From positions 248,001 through 312,000 of the forward strand of contig JAGMVK010000013.1 of NCBI GenBank assembly GCA_020747065.1: a stretch of DNA of 64,000 nucleotides, written 5' to 3'. The stretch comes from Cadophora sp. MPI-SDFR-AT-0126 (taxonomy: Eukaryota; Ascomycota; Leotiomycetes; Helotiales; Ploettnerulaceae). Below, one piece after another: positions 12,759 through 24,915 of this stretch. The translations under genes were made by a program, and so were the position numbers. The notes below the pieces were generated by a model, which saw only the letters and a program-made list of their open reading frames with translations, ran no database searches and was not told the DNA's origin. Positions within the stretch are counted from its first letter, which is position 1; the number at the start of each line of letters is the position of its first letter.

Positions 12759-13481
12759 ATGCACTCCCTAATTGTTACCCTCATTTCTCTGTTCTCCGCC
12801 GTCTCAGCACCCCGGCTCCTCAAGGTGGACCACTCAGCGGTCTCTGCGGCATTCCCTTCCTCGACTCTCTGACCTGCGTCAACGGCGGCATTGTCGGCTC
12901 AAACCTACCCATCAAAGACTTAACCTGCAAGTTCACATTGGAAGCTGCGGGCGTGGGTGGTCCCAACATGCCGTACGCATTCGACGGCCCGGTTCCTCTG
13001 ATCCACCCACAATTGGTTTCGGTATCTTGGGTGAGGCCGTGGATTTCGAGATACATAATGGTGTCCTCGCGTCGCTTTCTCCCTCTGGAGGAGACGGCGT
13101 TCTTCGTGCAACGCCTGCAAGTGGCACGAGTGAGAAATTGAGTGTTGCAGATGATGGTGGCATTGTGCCGGAATTGGCTTTCAAGTATAAGTGCCTGGAG
13201 GGACTGCCGACTTTGATTGTAGTTCCTGAGGCTGGAGGTTTATGTCATCCATCCTGCTCGGCTACATGTCGTTTGCTTAATTTGATACGCTAGAATACTT
13301 CGTGATCGATCCGAGAGATAAGGGAACGTATGATGAGGGATCGTGGTATTCTGCTGCTCTGGGACAGGATGACCGTAAGCAAGTAGTTTTCTGGCCTACA
13401 TGTGTGGACTGCTGATACATCAACATAGCATTTCACACTTTCAAGGAGATCGATGTTGTGGTCAACCTCATCTACAACTAG
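12759..13481 (+). pseudogene. Frame-broken paralogue of the secreted protein at 1647-2446
   Basis: An ATG at 12759 opens a good signal peptide (MHSLIVTLISLFSAVSAP), but that frame stops near 12873. Homology to the intact gene then continues in a second frame (GPLSGLCGIPF ... LTCKFTLEAAG) and in a third (AVDFEIHNG ... KYKCLEGLPTLIVVPEAGG). Two -1 type shifts are therefore needed, near the CCCC run at about 12812 and between about 12990 and 13025. Downstream the gene is intact. Intron 13238-13293 and intron 13375-13428 (GCTGATAC branch) both splice in frame, and the last exon ends KEIDVVVNLIYN-TAG at 13481. Both introns match those of the paralogue. It could be a young pseudogene or an intact gene with two assembly errors; I see no intron that cures both breaks well. 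Confidence 0.65.
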
Positions 13482-14545
13482 GTTCCGGGCCTCATTGATT
13501 CGAATCTTGAGATGTGAGGAAATATGTTCGCTTCTTGATCTGGGCTGCGTTGTGAGAAAACGATATGCCGCATCACAAATCACGGGCGCTGTGTTATAAC
13601 ATAGCCTCTCTTGCCAGATACCTTGTCGTTCGTTTCTATCGATTGATCGTGATACTTAACACAATTCTGCATTGCACACGACTAACTTCTACTGCTGTTC
13701 ACCCTCCAAAGTTGTGGATCTGAAGAGTGGAAAGATGTTGACGTGCAAGCTAGATTTGATGACTGCGATGTAGTGGTTGAACTGTGCTGCTGATTCACCT
13801 CGGTCCGCAGTCCGTACGTGGAATGTGTTGGTCTTTGCTCCCGAGGTTTCATGTGGCGATTTGTTTTGGTGAGATTTGGACTCGCTTAATGTAGGGAGCG
13901 ACGAGGTCCATGCCAAGAATGATCCGGACGATGTTGATGACGGAAGGCAACAGCTTTAATTTCGAGAAATTCATGAAGGAACTCTAGGGAGACTTTATAT
14001 CGCTGGCGTCGACTGAGGACTAATATAATAATTCTTTGACAGACAGCAGGGATCCGACGGCATCTCTTCAAGAAGCGCCGCTACTTTGTCGCTAGTACGA
14101 CCAGGTACTTCCTCGCTCTAGCGAACTCGACGCTTTCTCCTGGCATTACGAACTTTCAGCATTCTAGGTTTGTTGATTGATTTTGAGTTTTAATGCTGTT
14201 CAGCCACAGCTCCGAAGCTGCAAGGCTGAACTTTAAGTGGAACCCCCTTGTCGCACTAACCCCAAAACAAGCTCGCATCAAGCCTCGTCGGGCATGTGAT
14301 AGTGCGGAGTGATCAACATAGAACGTCTTCTTAAGCTCAGCACACCTTTCGCTCCGAACAACTTTCCAGCGCGTGCAATGTGATATCTACAGCCCAGACA
14401 TTGAGCGCATGATTCGAACCAGCAAAATTTTGAGAAAGAAAACGTTGTAGAAGGAAGACAGGTGCAAGGGTAGGAGGAAAGAGGAGTAAGGCGGGCATCC
14501 CTAAGGAGGACGGACACAAGTGAAGGGAGAGGGAAAGCTAGCAAG
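13482..14545. other. Intergenic region
   Basis: Short minus-strand frames between about 13689 and 14071 have a weakly protein-like composition but no start, splice pattern or recognised motif. Nothing here is strong enough to call a gene. Confidence 0.4.
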
Positions 14546-14934
14546 ATGTCTACCTCTCCTCCACGCGAGGGGTCTGCGAACCCTGGGTCGACAAATGGGT
14601 TGGATGAGAAGCCCAGGCTATCAGAACATGAGAAGAAAGCGAACCACATTGCTTCTGGTACTTCTTTCCATCTCTCCCTCTTTCTCTCACTCCCAAGCAA
14701 GCAGTAACTAACTCAATCCTCCTCACCGCAGAACAGAAACGCAGACAAGCCATCCGCGAGGGCTTCGACCGTCTCACCGAACTGGTGCCTGGATTGGAGG
14801 GACAGGGGAGGAGCGAGAGCGTGGTGTTGAAGAAGACGGTGGATTATATGCGCGCGCAGCTGGCGGAGAGGAAGAGGTTGGTTCAGAGGGTTGAGGGGCT
14901 GGGCGGGCATGTGGAGGAGAGTATGAGGAGGTGA
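14546..14934 (+). CDS. Small bHLH transcription factor, Ino4-like
   Basis: Predicted join of 14546-14657 and 14732-14934, 104 residues. After about 25 disordered residues comes a full basic helix-loop-helix. The basic region is spliced across the intron (EHEKKANHIASEQKRRQAIR); His, Glu and Arg at the E-box contact positions are present. Then come helix 1 (FDRLTELVP), a short loop with SESVVLKKTVDYM, and helix 2 running into a short coiled coil (AERKRLVQRVEGL). The compact size and the RLSEHEKKANHIASEQKRR type of basic region resemble fungal Ino4, which pairs with Ino2 to activate phospholipid genes in yeast. That role is uncertain here, since many moulds lack an Ino2 counterpart. It converges with the tRNA synthetase gene. 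Confidence 0.8.
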
Positions 14935-15280
14935 TCATTTGGTAGGCAAGGTGGTACGCAGGGGAAGGGAGGTCGGGTTGGTGTAAATTCTATGGGATAG
15001 GATGAGGGTGGCTGGGATGGAATGGGATGTGGTAAAGGATGACTGGGACAATGGATGGGGCTTTGGGGCGTCTGGAGTTGATGTAGGATTATGGATGATA
15101 TCAGGAGTGTTTGGAAACCTCGGAGCGGGTTATTTCAAAAGGTGGACCAGGGACCAAGGATCAAATTATGTTAGGAGCTGAGATATTTTAGCCAGAGGAT
15201 ATCCGTACTTGTTGTATGATCATAATTTACACCCGCTCAGTATTTTACAGTTTTCTTTTGTACAATACCACAGGTATCGA
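14935..15280. other. Convergent intergenic region
   Basis: 346 bp between two converging genes, G-rich and then AT-rich. It presumably contains both polyadenylation regions; no specific element was recognised. Confidence 0.35.
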
Positions 15281-16987
15281 CTACCTATGCTCTGTTACCA
15301 TATCGATCAAAAATCTACTTAAGTCCATCGGCGAAATCGGTAGGCTCTTCAACTGTCCTGGAACCAGATTCGGAAGTCCTAACGGACGTTTGACCGACGA
15401 CTTGTCGTCAAGATTTCCGTAGACGCCCCTAACCACAGAGCCTTCTTTCGCGGCACGTCTCAAAGCTGGATGGCTTGGCATCCATTCTTCAGCCTTTGGA
15501 ATACCCATTAAATCTACGACGAGACGGCCCTCCTCGATGTCCTTTTCGCCAACAACTGCGATGACAGAGTAGCGTTTCTGTTTTGCTTCGCGAATCTTCT
15601 TTTGTATCGATCGAGGACTATCGTCGATGTCGACCGAGATCCGATTGGGGGATTTCATGGTCATGGACCCATTGGACGCAACATTCGCTGATCCGAGACC
15701 CTGGAGGGATCTCTTGCATTTCTGAGCGTAGTTAAGTACAGGCTGGCGGTCGTTCACAGTGAGGATCATCACTTGTCGAGGATTGAGCCAGAATGGCCAA
15801 TGACCGTTGTGATGTTCGATCAGAAGAGCCATGATTCTTTCCACAGAACCGAGAACTGCTCGGTGAATCAAGACAGGTGTTACAGGTCCTTGTACATTGA
15901 GCAATGCCTGGTCTGTCGTCGTCTCTCCTTTCTGCTCAAGCTCTGGGGCAGGCGCTTGGTATTCCAACTCAAAGCGCTTGGGTAGCTGAAAATCGAGTTG
16001 AATCGTTGCGGTCTGGTGTTCCTTTCCATCTGAATCCTTCAAGATGACATCAATCTTCGGGCCATAAAATGCTCCATCCCCTTCATTGACTGTCCAAATT
16101 TGCCCACTAGCATCTAGAGATTCTCTTAGAGCCGCTTCGGCATTGTCCCATTCCTCCACTGTACCAATGAAATGATCTGCTGGCCTTGTGGAAAGCGCCA
16201 AACGGTACGGTCCAAGCCCAAACACGCCGTATGTCATCTTAATGAATTCTAGCGTACTCGAAATCTCCTGGCGGATCTGAGAGGGTCGGCAGAAAATATG
16301 TCCATCGTCCTGGTGGAATCTTCGCACCCTCGTCAACCCACTCAATGCGCCATGTACCTCATTCCGGTGTAAAGGACTGAAGTCGGCGTATCGTATTGGC
16401 AAGTCCCGATAGCTTCTTTGCTTCGATGCAAAGATCAGACAATGTCCTGGACAATTCATGGGCTTCAAGCCGTACTCCTCATCTTCTCCCACCTGCCGTC
16501 CTTCCTTTTCCCCTGTTGCCCCTCGACCGGTGACCGAATACATATCGTCTGCATAGTTTTCCCAATGTCCTGACTTCTGCCATAGCGACTTTTTGTATAT
16601 CGTTGGGGTAATGACTTCCTGGAAACCGAAATGGTCGTACTGAGCTCGAAGGAAATTAGTCAACCTATTGAAAAGCTTGGCGCCATTTGGGAGAAATAAC
16701 GGGGAGCCCGGGCTGTAGACGGATGTAGTGAAAAGCTCTTGCTCGATTCCTATCTGTCGATGGTCTGCGAGGGGAGTTGGAGGGTCGGTTGTTGACTTGG
16801 CTGTGCCTTTCCCCGCTGGGCTTTCGCAGACCGTACAATAGCCATTGCGTATGACCTGGGGTCGTGGAAATCGATACACAACATGTGACGGTCTTGATCT
16901 GGTCTGTAATAGGCGTAGAGCCCTCGAGGAGCGCATCATGGCGATGACATTGGACGGATGGAGCTGGCTCCAATTATTTATTTTCAT
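15281..16987 (-). CDS. MST1: Mitochondrial threonyl-tRNA synthetase
   Basis: Single exon, up to 568 residues. A class II aminoacyl-tRNA synthetase that charges mitochondrial tRNA-Thr. The catalytic core shows motif 1 context (FGFQEVITPTIYKKSLWQ), the ThrRS zinc-site Cys in MNCPGHCLIF, motif 2 (LHRNEVHGALSGLTRVRRFHQDD) and motif 3 (IHRAVLGSVERIMALLIEH). The last ~110 residues are the anticodon-binding domain. The TGS and editing domains of the cytosolic enzyme are absent, as expected for the Mst1 type. The ORF begins MKINNWSQ, but the tandem Met at residues 17-18 (MMRSSRALRLLQTRSRPS) starts a classic Arg-rich mitochondrial presequence and may be the real start (about 16939-16936). Confidence 0.94.
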   Translation of the reverse strand: MKINNWSQLHPSNVIAMMRSSRALRLLQTRSRPSHVVYRFPRPQVIRNGYCTVCESPAGKGTAKSTTDPPTPLADHRQIGIEQELFTTSVYSPGSPLFLPNGAKLFNRLTNFLRAQYDHFGFQEVITPTIYKKSLWQKSGHWENYADDMYSVTGRGATGEKEGRQVGEDEEYGLKPMNCPGHCLIFASKQRSYRDLPIRYADFSPLHRNEVHGALSGLTRVRRFHQDDGHIFCRPSQIRQEISSTLEFIKMTYGVFGLGPYRLALSTRPADHFIGTVEEWDNAEAALRESLDASGQIWTVNEGDGAFYGPKIDVILKDSDGKEHQTATIQLDFQLPKRFELEYQAPAPELEQKGETTTDQALLNVQGPVTPVLIHRAVLGSVERIMALLIEHHNGHWPFWLNPRQVMILTVNDRQPVLNYAQKCKRSLQGLGSANVASNGSMTMKSPNRISVDIDDSPRSIQKKIREAKQKRYSVIAVVGEKDIEEGRLVVDLMGIPKAEEWMPSHPALRRAAKEGSVVRGVYGNLDDKSSVKRPLGLPNLVPGQLKSLPISPMDLSRFLIDMVTEHR

Positions 16988-17280
16988 TTGAAGATTACCT
17001 CGTCACGGAGCGCGTCCAGATCCCTGCAAGAACGCGGCGACCAGGGTCAGCTGGCAACGTCATGGCACCTCAACGCCAAAACCAGCCTCGTGAAATAAAT
17101 ATACTACCATGACACATCCCACATTTCGTGTCTATCTGAATACTCATAAGTTCTTCTCTGGAACTTCCACAAAACTCACTTTTATATTCGAAAAGTCGCA
17201 TTCGTAATCTTGGTGTCGCCAGTAATTTACGCGCATCGCTTCTTGCTCAAGCAATTAACAGGTACAAGTATTTGTTCACC
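16988..17280. promoter_or_regulatory. Divergent promoter of MST1 and the membrane-protein gene
   Basis: 293 bp between opposite-strand starts, so it is probably shared. No recognisable factor site was identified. Confidence 0.4.
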
Positions 17281-18926
17281 ATGCCGCCTGGCAAGGCGAA
17301 GCTACATCTTGGAGACTCCTGGGTAGTCGAAGGCGAAGACGATGACCCAGAGTATTCACCGCAGGATGATGAATACAAGGCGCCTCCGCGCAGACTTACG
17401 CCGACGCGAAAGTCGACAAGAGGAGAAAACAAGTCGCCAGAACCTGAGCTAGTGATGCCGTCATTGGATGTTGATTCTATGGATGGTTCGTGGGCAGACA
17501 CAACAAGTAGGAATGCGAAAACAAGAGCAAACCAGTCAGCGGAAAGAGTTCTAGAAGCAAGGAGAAGAAACACACGGTTGAGCAACGCCAGTCCAGTAAA
17601 GCGCATGAGGATAAAGGATCCCTCGAACGAAGCTCCCGTCTACCAAGGGGACTCCAGTAATTTTAGAGACATTGTGGATGTTGCGGTTGAGCATCTTACA
17701 GCGATCATGTCTTGGTTTTTGGATGTTCTTACCGGCGCTCTGAAAGTGTTGAAGAAGCCTCTTTCTTACTTCCTAGCGGTATGGCTTCTATTTGGCATCG
17801 CCGTCATCGTCAGAAATCTAGTCACAAACTCCATCTACGCCTCGATGTCGCCGTTGTGTCGGATACCTGGAGCGTCTTTACTGAACCTACCATTCTGCCC
17901 AGTGCATCGAGTCGATACTTCCCACGGGTCGCCCCCACCAGTCGAGTTTAACGACTTGATGGCCGTGCAGTCCAAATTTGAGGAAGTCCTGGAGGAGAGT
18001 GCCGGTGGGGTCTCGCTGCCACTGGACATGAAGCGCGGCGAAGCATCGATTCGAGATCTGCGTCAGCTTGTTCGGTATTCTCAACTGCATTCTAAGTAAG
18101 TGATCTGTTTAGAGCCGGCTTCAATCTCAGAAACGCTGCTGATTGTACCAGAAATGAATTGGTTCTTGAATTCGATGGGTTTATTGAGACTGCGCGTATA
18201 GCATCTTACGACTTGCAGAAGTTCAATAGCCATGTAGGTCGAGCGGTCGATAGCGTGATTGCAACCACACGATGGACTACCAGAGTTCTTGACGGCATTC
18301 AAGAGCGAGACGGATCTAGAGGCTCCATCAACGCTTTTATCAACGACAAACTCCTCGCCCCATTCCAGCCAGTGAAGTTCACCGAGGGTGTCTTGCTCGA
18401 TCAGTATATTCAGCACACACGAATCGTCGAGGAGGAAATCAACAAGTTGATTACCGAAGCCCAGGCCATCCTCATGGTTCTCACCAACCTCGAGGACCGC
18501 CTCGATGTGATTCACGGAATCGCAACTAGAGACGATATGCACACTAAAGCATTGAAGGAAGAGGTTTTGGCGGAGTTGTGGACTATGGTTGGTGGAAATC
18601 GAGGCAAGATTAACAAGATGGACAAGAAGTTGAACTTGCTGCAACAAGTCGGTATCTACCGAAAGACGGCGTACGCTCATGTTTCAGGCACCATTATTCG
18701 CTTGCAAGCTATGGGAGCTGGATTGGAGGACTTGCGTGAACGTGTTGGCTCACCAGAGCTGCTGCGCGATCGCATCGATATCCCCCTTTCAGTACATATT
18801 GAGAATATCAATAAAGGGGTTGAGAGATTGGAAGAGAGTCGACTGAATGCGAGGAAATTGGAGGACGAGCATCTCAAACGAACGCTGGAACGCGGTCGTC
18901 TTGAAGGAACGATGATCGATGGATAA
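17281..18926 (+). CDS. Single-pass membrane protein with C-terminal coiled coil, unknown function
   Basis: Predicted join of 17281-18095 and 18152-18926, 529 residues. The ATG at 17281 (MPPGKAKLHLGDSW) is used because the frame upstream opens only with TTG. The N-terminal ~150 residues are charged and disordered, with an SPVKRMRIK nuclear-localisation-like stretch. One strong membrane segment (LSYFLAVWLLFGIAVIVRNL) lies near residue 160-185. A conserved-looking Cys-containing loop (CRIPGASLLNLPFCP) follows, and the second exon is almost entirely long helical, coiled-coil-like sequence. No signal peptide is seen. The layout of a basic N-terminus, one span and a coiled coil would suit an endomembrane or inner nuclear membrane protein; that is inference. 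No family recognised. Confidence 0.82.
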
Positions 18927-19986
18927 GATAATGCCTGGTCTGGACTTTTTGTGTTTTTGGTTGTCGCCCCATAATTGAAGGGCTTAGCGTCGGTTATGGG
19001 TCTGGGCTGGCTGCTGGTGAGAACCGGCTTGAGTTTCTTCGGCTTTTTCTGGATTAGAGGACGAACCCTAATGACGAAATGTGTCAATGATGGTTGAATG
19101 GATGGAGAAGTGATACCCAGGAGGAAGACAATACATATACAGCATCGAGTTGGCTCATTCCAAACCTTCTTGTTATCTGGCCCTGTTCTTTTCCAATCTC
19201 GACCAGGATTGCACATACTGAGACACTGAACCTTGGACGTAAACATGTTCTCGAGTCACAACAAGATTTGGATCCGTAATGCTTTCTGAACTTGTAAGCA
19301 ATATTCCCTTCTACTCATATGACGTATCAGTACCCAATATGGTGCCTTTCTCAACACACCAGCAAGTCATCGTCCACTATTCGGTGTCTAAGTTTCCAGA
19401 GTCTCTACTGACATTGAACTTCACAGAGAGAATGAAATAAACTTGTTGCTTGACCGCCTGAGAATCGGAGAAATTGTCTCTGATAGATGTCACGGTAGAT
19501 GATACAAATTGTCAACTTACACTCCCAATATCCTCACGGGGAACCTCCGACCTTTGCCATAGACATCACAGACACACTTCGTACCTTCTAGTAACCATAT
19601 ATACCCCACCACTGGCGCCAGTAGTACGTTCTCGATCTGTTTTGGCAGCAGTCCTTCCGTGTTATCTGCGAACATCTAATCACTTCTGTGAGGATTACTG
19701 GCTCACCTCGTTCCCGCCCATTCCATTCCCATCTGAAAGTCATGTACCAAACAAAGGACGTTATAAAATCTAAAACCCTAAACTCTGCCTGTGCGTGTGC
19801 TGATAATATTGCTCACCAGCTAGTGAAATCAAACCTGGGAGCTATGAAGGCATCGTCTACCCCGTAGCAACTCTCGACTTTAAACTCCTACCCTCAACGA
19901 TTTCGTACCATTTCCAGACGTATTGCCACCTCCACCGGATACACCACTACAACTCACACCTCATCCACAACTGCAACCAAGTGGAA
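18927..19986. other. Intergenic region
   Basis: About 1 kb without a supportable gene. The last 400 bp are C/T-rich before the start at 19987, as in many mould promoters and leaders. Confidence 0.4.
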
Positions 19987-22199
19987 ATGAGTATCGATAT
20001 GCCTAGTCCAAGTGGCTCTGCCACCCCCATCGCGTCACAAATGAGTGGAAGTCCCAACTTCATGACTCCGAAAATTAGCGAAGAGTCCTCTCCAAGAATT
20101 TCTGCAGGTAGTACGTCGTATCGTTCCACTCCTCGAATAGTCACAACTCCGGCAATGTGTGCTCCACCATCCCAAATGTCCTGGCGACAGGAGAAAAGTC
20201 AAATCACTCGCAAGAAAGCCGACGGTACTTTTCAATTCATCAAGAAAGCCATCGCGACTCTGCATTTCGAAAAGAAAGCCACCAAACTCATGAAGCAAAT
20301 GGTGCACGACGCTGAGGGAGCGAGAAACGCCGAGTTGGCCGAGCAGGACTTGACCTTCAATGATTCGCAACCACGACGAAGATCTTCGCACCAAGCACCA
20401 ACTATTACCAGACTTCGAACCCAAGGTCAAGATCAAAGTTACAACACGGATGAGCAACCTCGTCGTAGGTCTCTACTTCTGCCAACATTCCTTAGGTGCA
20501 ACAGTCAAGACCAAGCTCAAAGTCACGATAGACTTGGAGAGGATTACCATTTCCCGAAATGGGGCATGAAGCGTCCTAGAGTCGATGCAAGTCTCTGGAT
20601 ACCTGAACTGCACCTAAGTAAGGACGACTTGAATTGGGACGAGCCCGGAGGATTGAAAATCAAAGGGAATTCCGCCATGACCATCTTGGTGAGGTCTTCC
20701 ATGGTCATCGACAAAGACAACTTTATCTTCAGAAGTATGACAACATTGAGTAAGTGGCCAGACTATAGACAAATCGCTGCCAAGGAAGAGAATGGCGACT
20801 TTGATGTCTTGATGAACCTCCTACAGCGCGGGAGGTGCGTCTGGGTATCTCGAAAGAAGGGCAGGAAGTCAATCATCGACATTCCTCTTTCAGAAAATTT
20901 ATGGGATGCTAGGACGCTGGTTTTCGCCTCACATAATGCGTCGGATGGCCATAACTTACTGGGCAGCTTCTGTGATGAGGTTGATTTTCTTGCTAACCCT
21001 GATGTGCAAGAGGGCAGCCCGATCATGGTTCGAGGAAGACTAGGTGGTGCATTGCAGGAATTAGTTGAGATATGTGAAGAGAAAGACTGTGAGGGATGGC
21101 TGCAGATAAAGACACGGTTGGAAAGAATCGTTTGGAAGAGAATGGCCGAAAGGAATGAATCGACTTACCACGAGACATGCGACCGTTGCAAATGTATTGG
21201 CCGACCTGCTGCCCAGCGAGAGTCGTCTCTCGAGGATGACATTCTATTGCCTCCGCGCCGGAGATGGATGATACAGCGATTCGGGCAAATCTCAACAAGA
21301 AGAACCATTCTATGCTTGCTGGCTCTGATGCCAAAGGGAAGGGTAAAGCAACTTGCTTTCGGGGTTGCAAAAAGAGAGCTTACACAACAGATTGCGGTGT
21401 GGGTCCTAAGAAGCCTTGGTATACGTCCTTGTCCACGTTTAAGTACAAAGCGAAGGGTCTGTTCACTTCCGAGTCTGAGTCCAAATCTGAGTTCGAATTT
21501 GAGTCCGAGTCAGAGCACGAAGAGTCAGAATCCAGTCCTGACTCAGATTCGGCGGACGATATGGGAAATGAAGAACCACGGCCACTTGCTGCTCGTCTTC
21601 CTGCTCCACAAAGTTGGAAAATGCATTTCAACCACTTCGTAGAATGTAACGATCCGAATTGGACGGACTTCAAATGTTCTAGAATTAAAGCAGGCTATCC
21701 TGGCACCTTTCTCGAATGCCATCACGCCCTATTCAAGAAGTGTCGCGAGTCGTCGGATCCGAATAGTCCTTTTGCAAGCCTCTATGCTGTAGAAGATGGC
21801 TTCTACATAGAACCGGACAAGGAAAACGAGAATGTTACCGTTGGCGAACGGCAAAGCTGCGAGGACTTGAGGAAAGACTCTACTGAAGAGATAGTAATTG
21901 ATTTGTCGCCGAAGACATCATCCAGGAAGCAAAGCCGATCAACAAGGCAAAGGGAGCGAAAGACATCTGTCTCGGCAACATCGCCAACTGAATCCGCTGA
22001 CTGTACCGACTTTGCGCCATCGCCTCCCGAATCGCAGCATGATTCTAGCGTTCAAGAAACAAACCCTGTCCTCCACTTCGAAAAGGGCGCAGCCAAACAA
22101 TCTCAAGATAACGATCCGGGAGCAATTATCCCGACCGATTCACCAATTTTGATTCGTACGGCCGCATTCCCAGAGTCGCCACAAGACCCAGGCTGCTAA
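19987..22199 (+). CDS. Unknown low-complexity protein, probably two exons
   Basis: The frame opens at ATG 19987 (MSIDMPSPSGS; the GTG six bases upstream is not used). It codes for about 410 residues with a basic stretch, PRRRSS repeats and a folded middle containing ILVRSSMVIDKDNFIFRS and a TCDRCKC motif. Past about 21215 coding character moves to another frame, which runs to 22199. It includes a striking acidic tract of alternating Ser/Glu (about 21460-21560) and a C-terminal part with FNHFVECNDPNW. A GTATTG...CAG intron of 83 nt (about 21205-21287) would join the two frames exactly. A frameshift or two overlapping genes are the alternatives. No domain recognised; no signal peptide. Confidence 0.6.
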
Positions 22200-24915
22200 G
22201 GTAACAGAGAATCGGGCTCTGCAACAATCGGCCGAGATTCACTTATTCCGATGTGACATTGTAATCTCTAGATGTTATTATTATTGGGATGATCATGTCT
22301 ATCAGATACATTCCTCTGCTATTGTGACGACCATGTAATATTCGATTTCTATTTTCCTTGTTGGAATCTGGGGATCACGAAGGACATGTTGGCACGAGTG
22401 GAGTTCTTCTTTAGGTGAGGGGGCGAATAGGTGGGAGACTTGAGTCGATGTCTTGAGGTGCTCACGATTTCTCCTTTATGGCCTATGTATTTAATTTCGA
22501 TTTTTGAAATTCCGACATTGTGGACTTGAGGGATATAAAATGAAGATAAAGTAGAAATGATAGACATTGTTTCTCCCTCTCATCTTCAAAGTCTGTCGTT
22601 CCCGTTGTTATTAATGCTCCGCATGAGAACACTCACCCCGCGAGCCTACTCGCACATGTATGACCACTGCGATGTGGTTCTATGACCCCATTCTTCTTAC
22701 TCGGCTCGTATCAGCCACTGATGTGGGACAAGGCGGGGACAATGATTAAGCGAGGAATAAACAGTCTCACTCGACCTCGGCAAAGTGACAATGACCCTCC
22801 CCCTCTCCCAATAGCCAGTGGACCGGGTCGACTCACCTATTTGAACCTCCAAACCGATTGTTGATCGGAAATCAAGCACCCTTCATGTGTTTTGAGCTTC
22901 TGTGGCATTAAACCTTCGCCTTAATTCCCGTAGACAAACCTAAACTAAAGTTCATCTAAATTTTCTGACTCGACAAAAACCTTATCGGCTTGCTGAAACC
23001 TTGAAATTCAAACCCTCAAAATTGTGGTACTGGGAGGTTAAGATCCAACACACTCTCATTATCTTTCAGCAGAGCGATTTCGGGAATGGCCTTGATTTTG
23101 GTTATTGTAGATATTTTTCTCGAGCACAGTGACGATGGTGCCTACTCCCTCTTGGGATCAAGGACATTATCCGATTTATTTACATGAATATACAGTATTC
23201 AATAACCCTTGCTTCATCTACCTGTAGGGCTCTTGGATCTAGTGTAATTTCAATTAGTTTGAGCTTATCTTGAGCTTGACTCTATTCAAACGGCGTATCC
23301 GCAGCCGTACATGAGACTGCAGCCTCACCTGGCTATACTCGAGGGGCGGATACTGGCTCGTGCTGTTTGGCAGCCTTGGCACCTCTGCTAACTCCAGAAT
23401 GAACCCCCATGTTCGGAATTTCCGAGTTCTATGCTTTCGAATCAGACCTAACGAAATGAGAGTGACAGCTAATGGGCCAAATGAAACACGTTGATTAGAC
23501 ATTGGTGTCACGCCAGGCTGTGTAGCGATCCGCAATAAGCTTCGGATTTCCCGACTTCAAAGCGAGGTGAGGTAAGCCTCCAGTCAAGACTCGAATCGAC
23601 AGGGATTGAATTCATGGTCAATTGAAATACTTACTTCGAACTTGGCCTTACGCCACTGAGCAAATTTTTTTTTTTTGGACTAGGACTACCATTTTCAGCA
23701 ATTAGCTTACCTGGACCTCAATATTAAGAACCGGTTTACAGAGAGAAAGATTAATACGTTGTTTCTTGCTACAGTGCAGTTAAATCTTCTGTCGAATCAA
23801 TAAACTTCAACTTGTACAATTTGACGTTACGAATATGACTCGTGTTGGATCATGTGTCCTGACTAGAACATGGGAACTCGCATGAACTCCGGTATCATGA
23901 AAGTCAAAAGAAACATACTTTGCCGGCTCGTGAAGACCAGGAGTATCTTCACTGCAATGACTCGTTACTAGTGACAATTCGTAGAACGGCGCATTCCTAT
24001 TCAGAGCTCCCGGTGCCGATCAATGGCTATCCCTGTATCTAAAACGTCCAAGCCGCCAACCGAGCCCACGGCGGCGCTCGCTGAATATGCTTCTTCAAAC
24101 CCAATTCGGGAACAATCGGCCACTATTCATGATCGACTGCTTGACCATAAGTCTATAGTGCTTATCAGCCCTGTCATTGATAAAAGACGTATTCTGGCAC
24201 TTCATTGTAAAGGATTTTTCTATGGAGATACAGCGATTACTTGTTGTCCATGTTGACTGATCAAGCAAGGGGACCGAGAGACCTTCACTTCTAAGCTAGT
24301 AAACAAAGAATTGAAGTAGAATGGAACCATGAGTGCGTTCTAAATGTGTCACTTATTGTAATCAAGAGTTGCACAGCCCGATTGACAAGATATGAAATTC
24401 AGTATCCATACCTTTCCTCAATCACCGGACTCCAGTATACGGGATCTCCGTTTGGATTTAGCCCGTTTTCCCCCTCTCCGGGCGTATTCTGTCTCACGAA
24501 GAGAAGCGAGGATCTGCCTCGAATATCCTATTTGGATCATTCACCACTGTTTAGGTGTCTTGGTTACATTGGTAGTAATAGGGGTGCTTTTTCAGACTGA
24601 ATCATGTGCATGGTAGCGAGAAAGGCTCAACTGCGGGATGCTGTCAACCATCCACACCTCCTATCCAAGGTAATTGAATCACTATATGGCTTCTTGGCAA
24701 CGGCAAATATGAGTCTTGATCGGCTTCATTATTGCACCTGCCCGATATGATCAGAGGAAGACAGTCTTGGCAGTAGATAGCATAAAGAGTTCGAAATCGC
24801 CTCCACTACCTTTTACTTCTCTATCGACCAATATCGACTTGCACTCGTTCTACTCCGCTCACTTCCTACATACATCCACAACTTTATCACCAGCACACCC
24901 CTCGGAGCCTCAACA
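22200..24915. other. 2.7-kb gene-free interval
   Basis: AT-richer than the flanking genes, with homopolymer runs (T-run near 23667-23677) and no frame with convincing coding character. A 77-codon ATG frame at 24023 has no supporting motif. No transposon protein or terminal repeat was recognised. Confidence 0.4.

Noticed and set aside
24023..24256. 77-codon ATG frame
   Set aside because: Isolated, no motif, in an AT-rich gene-poor stretch.
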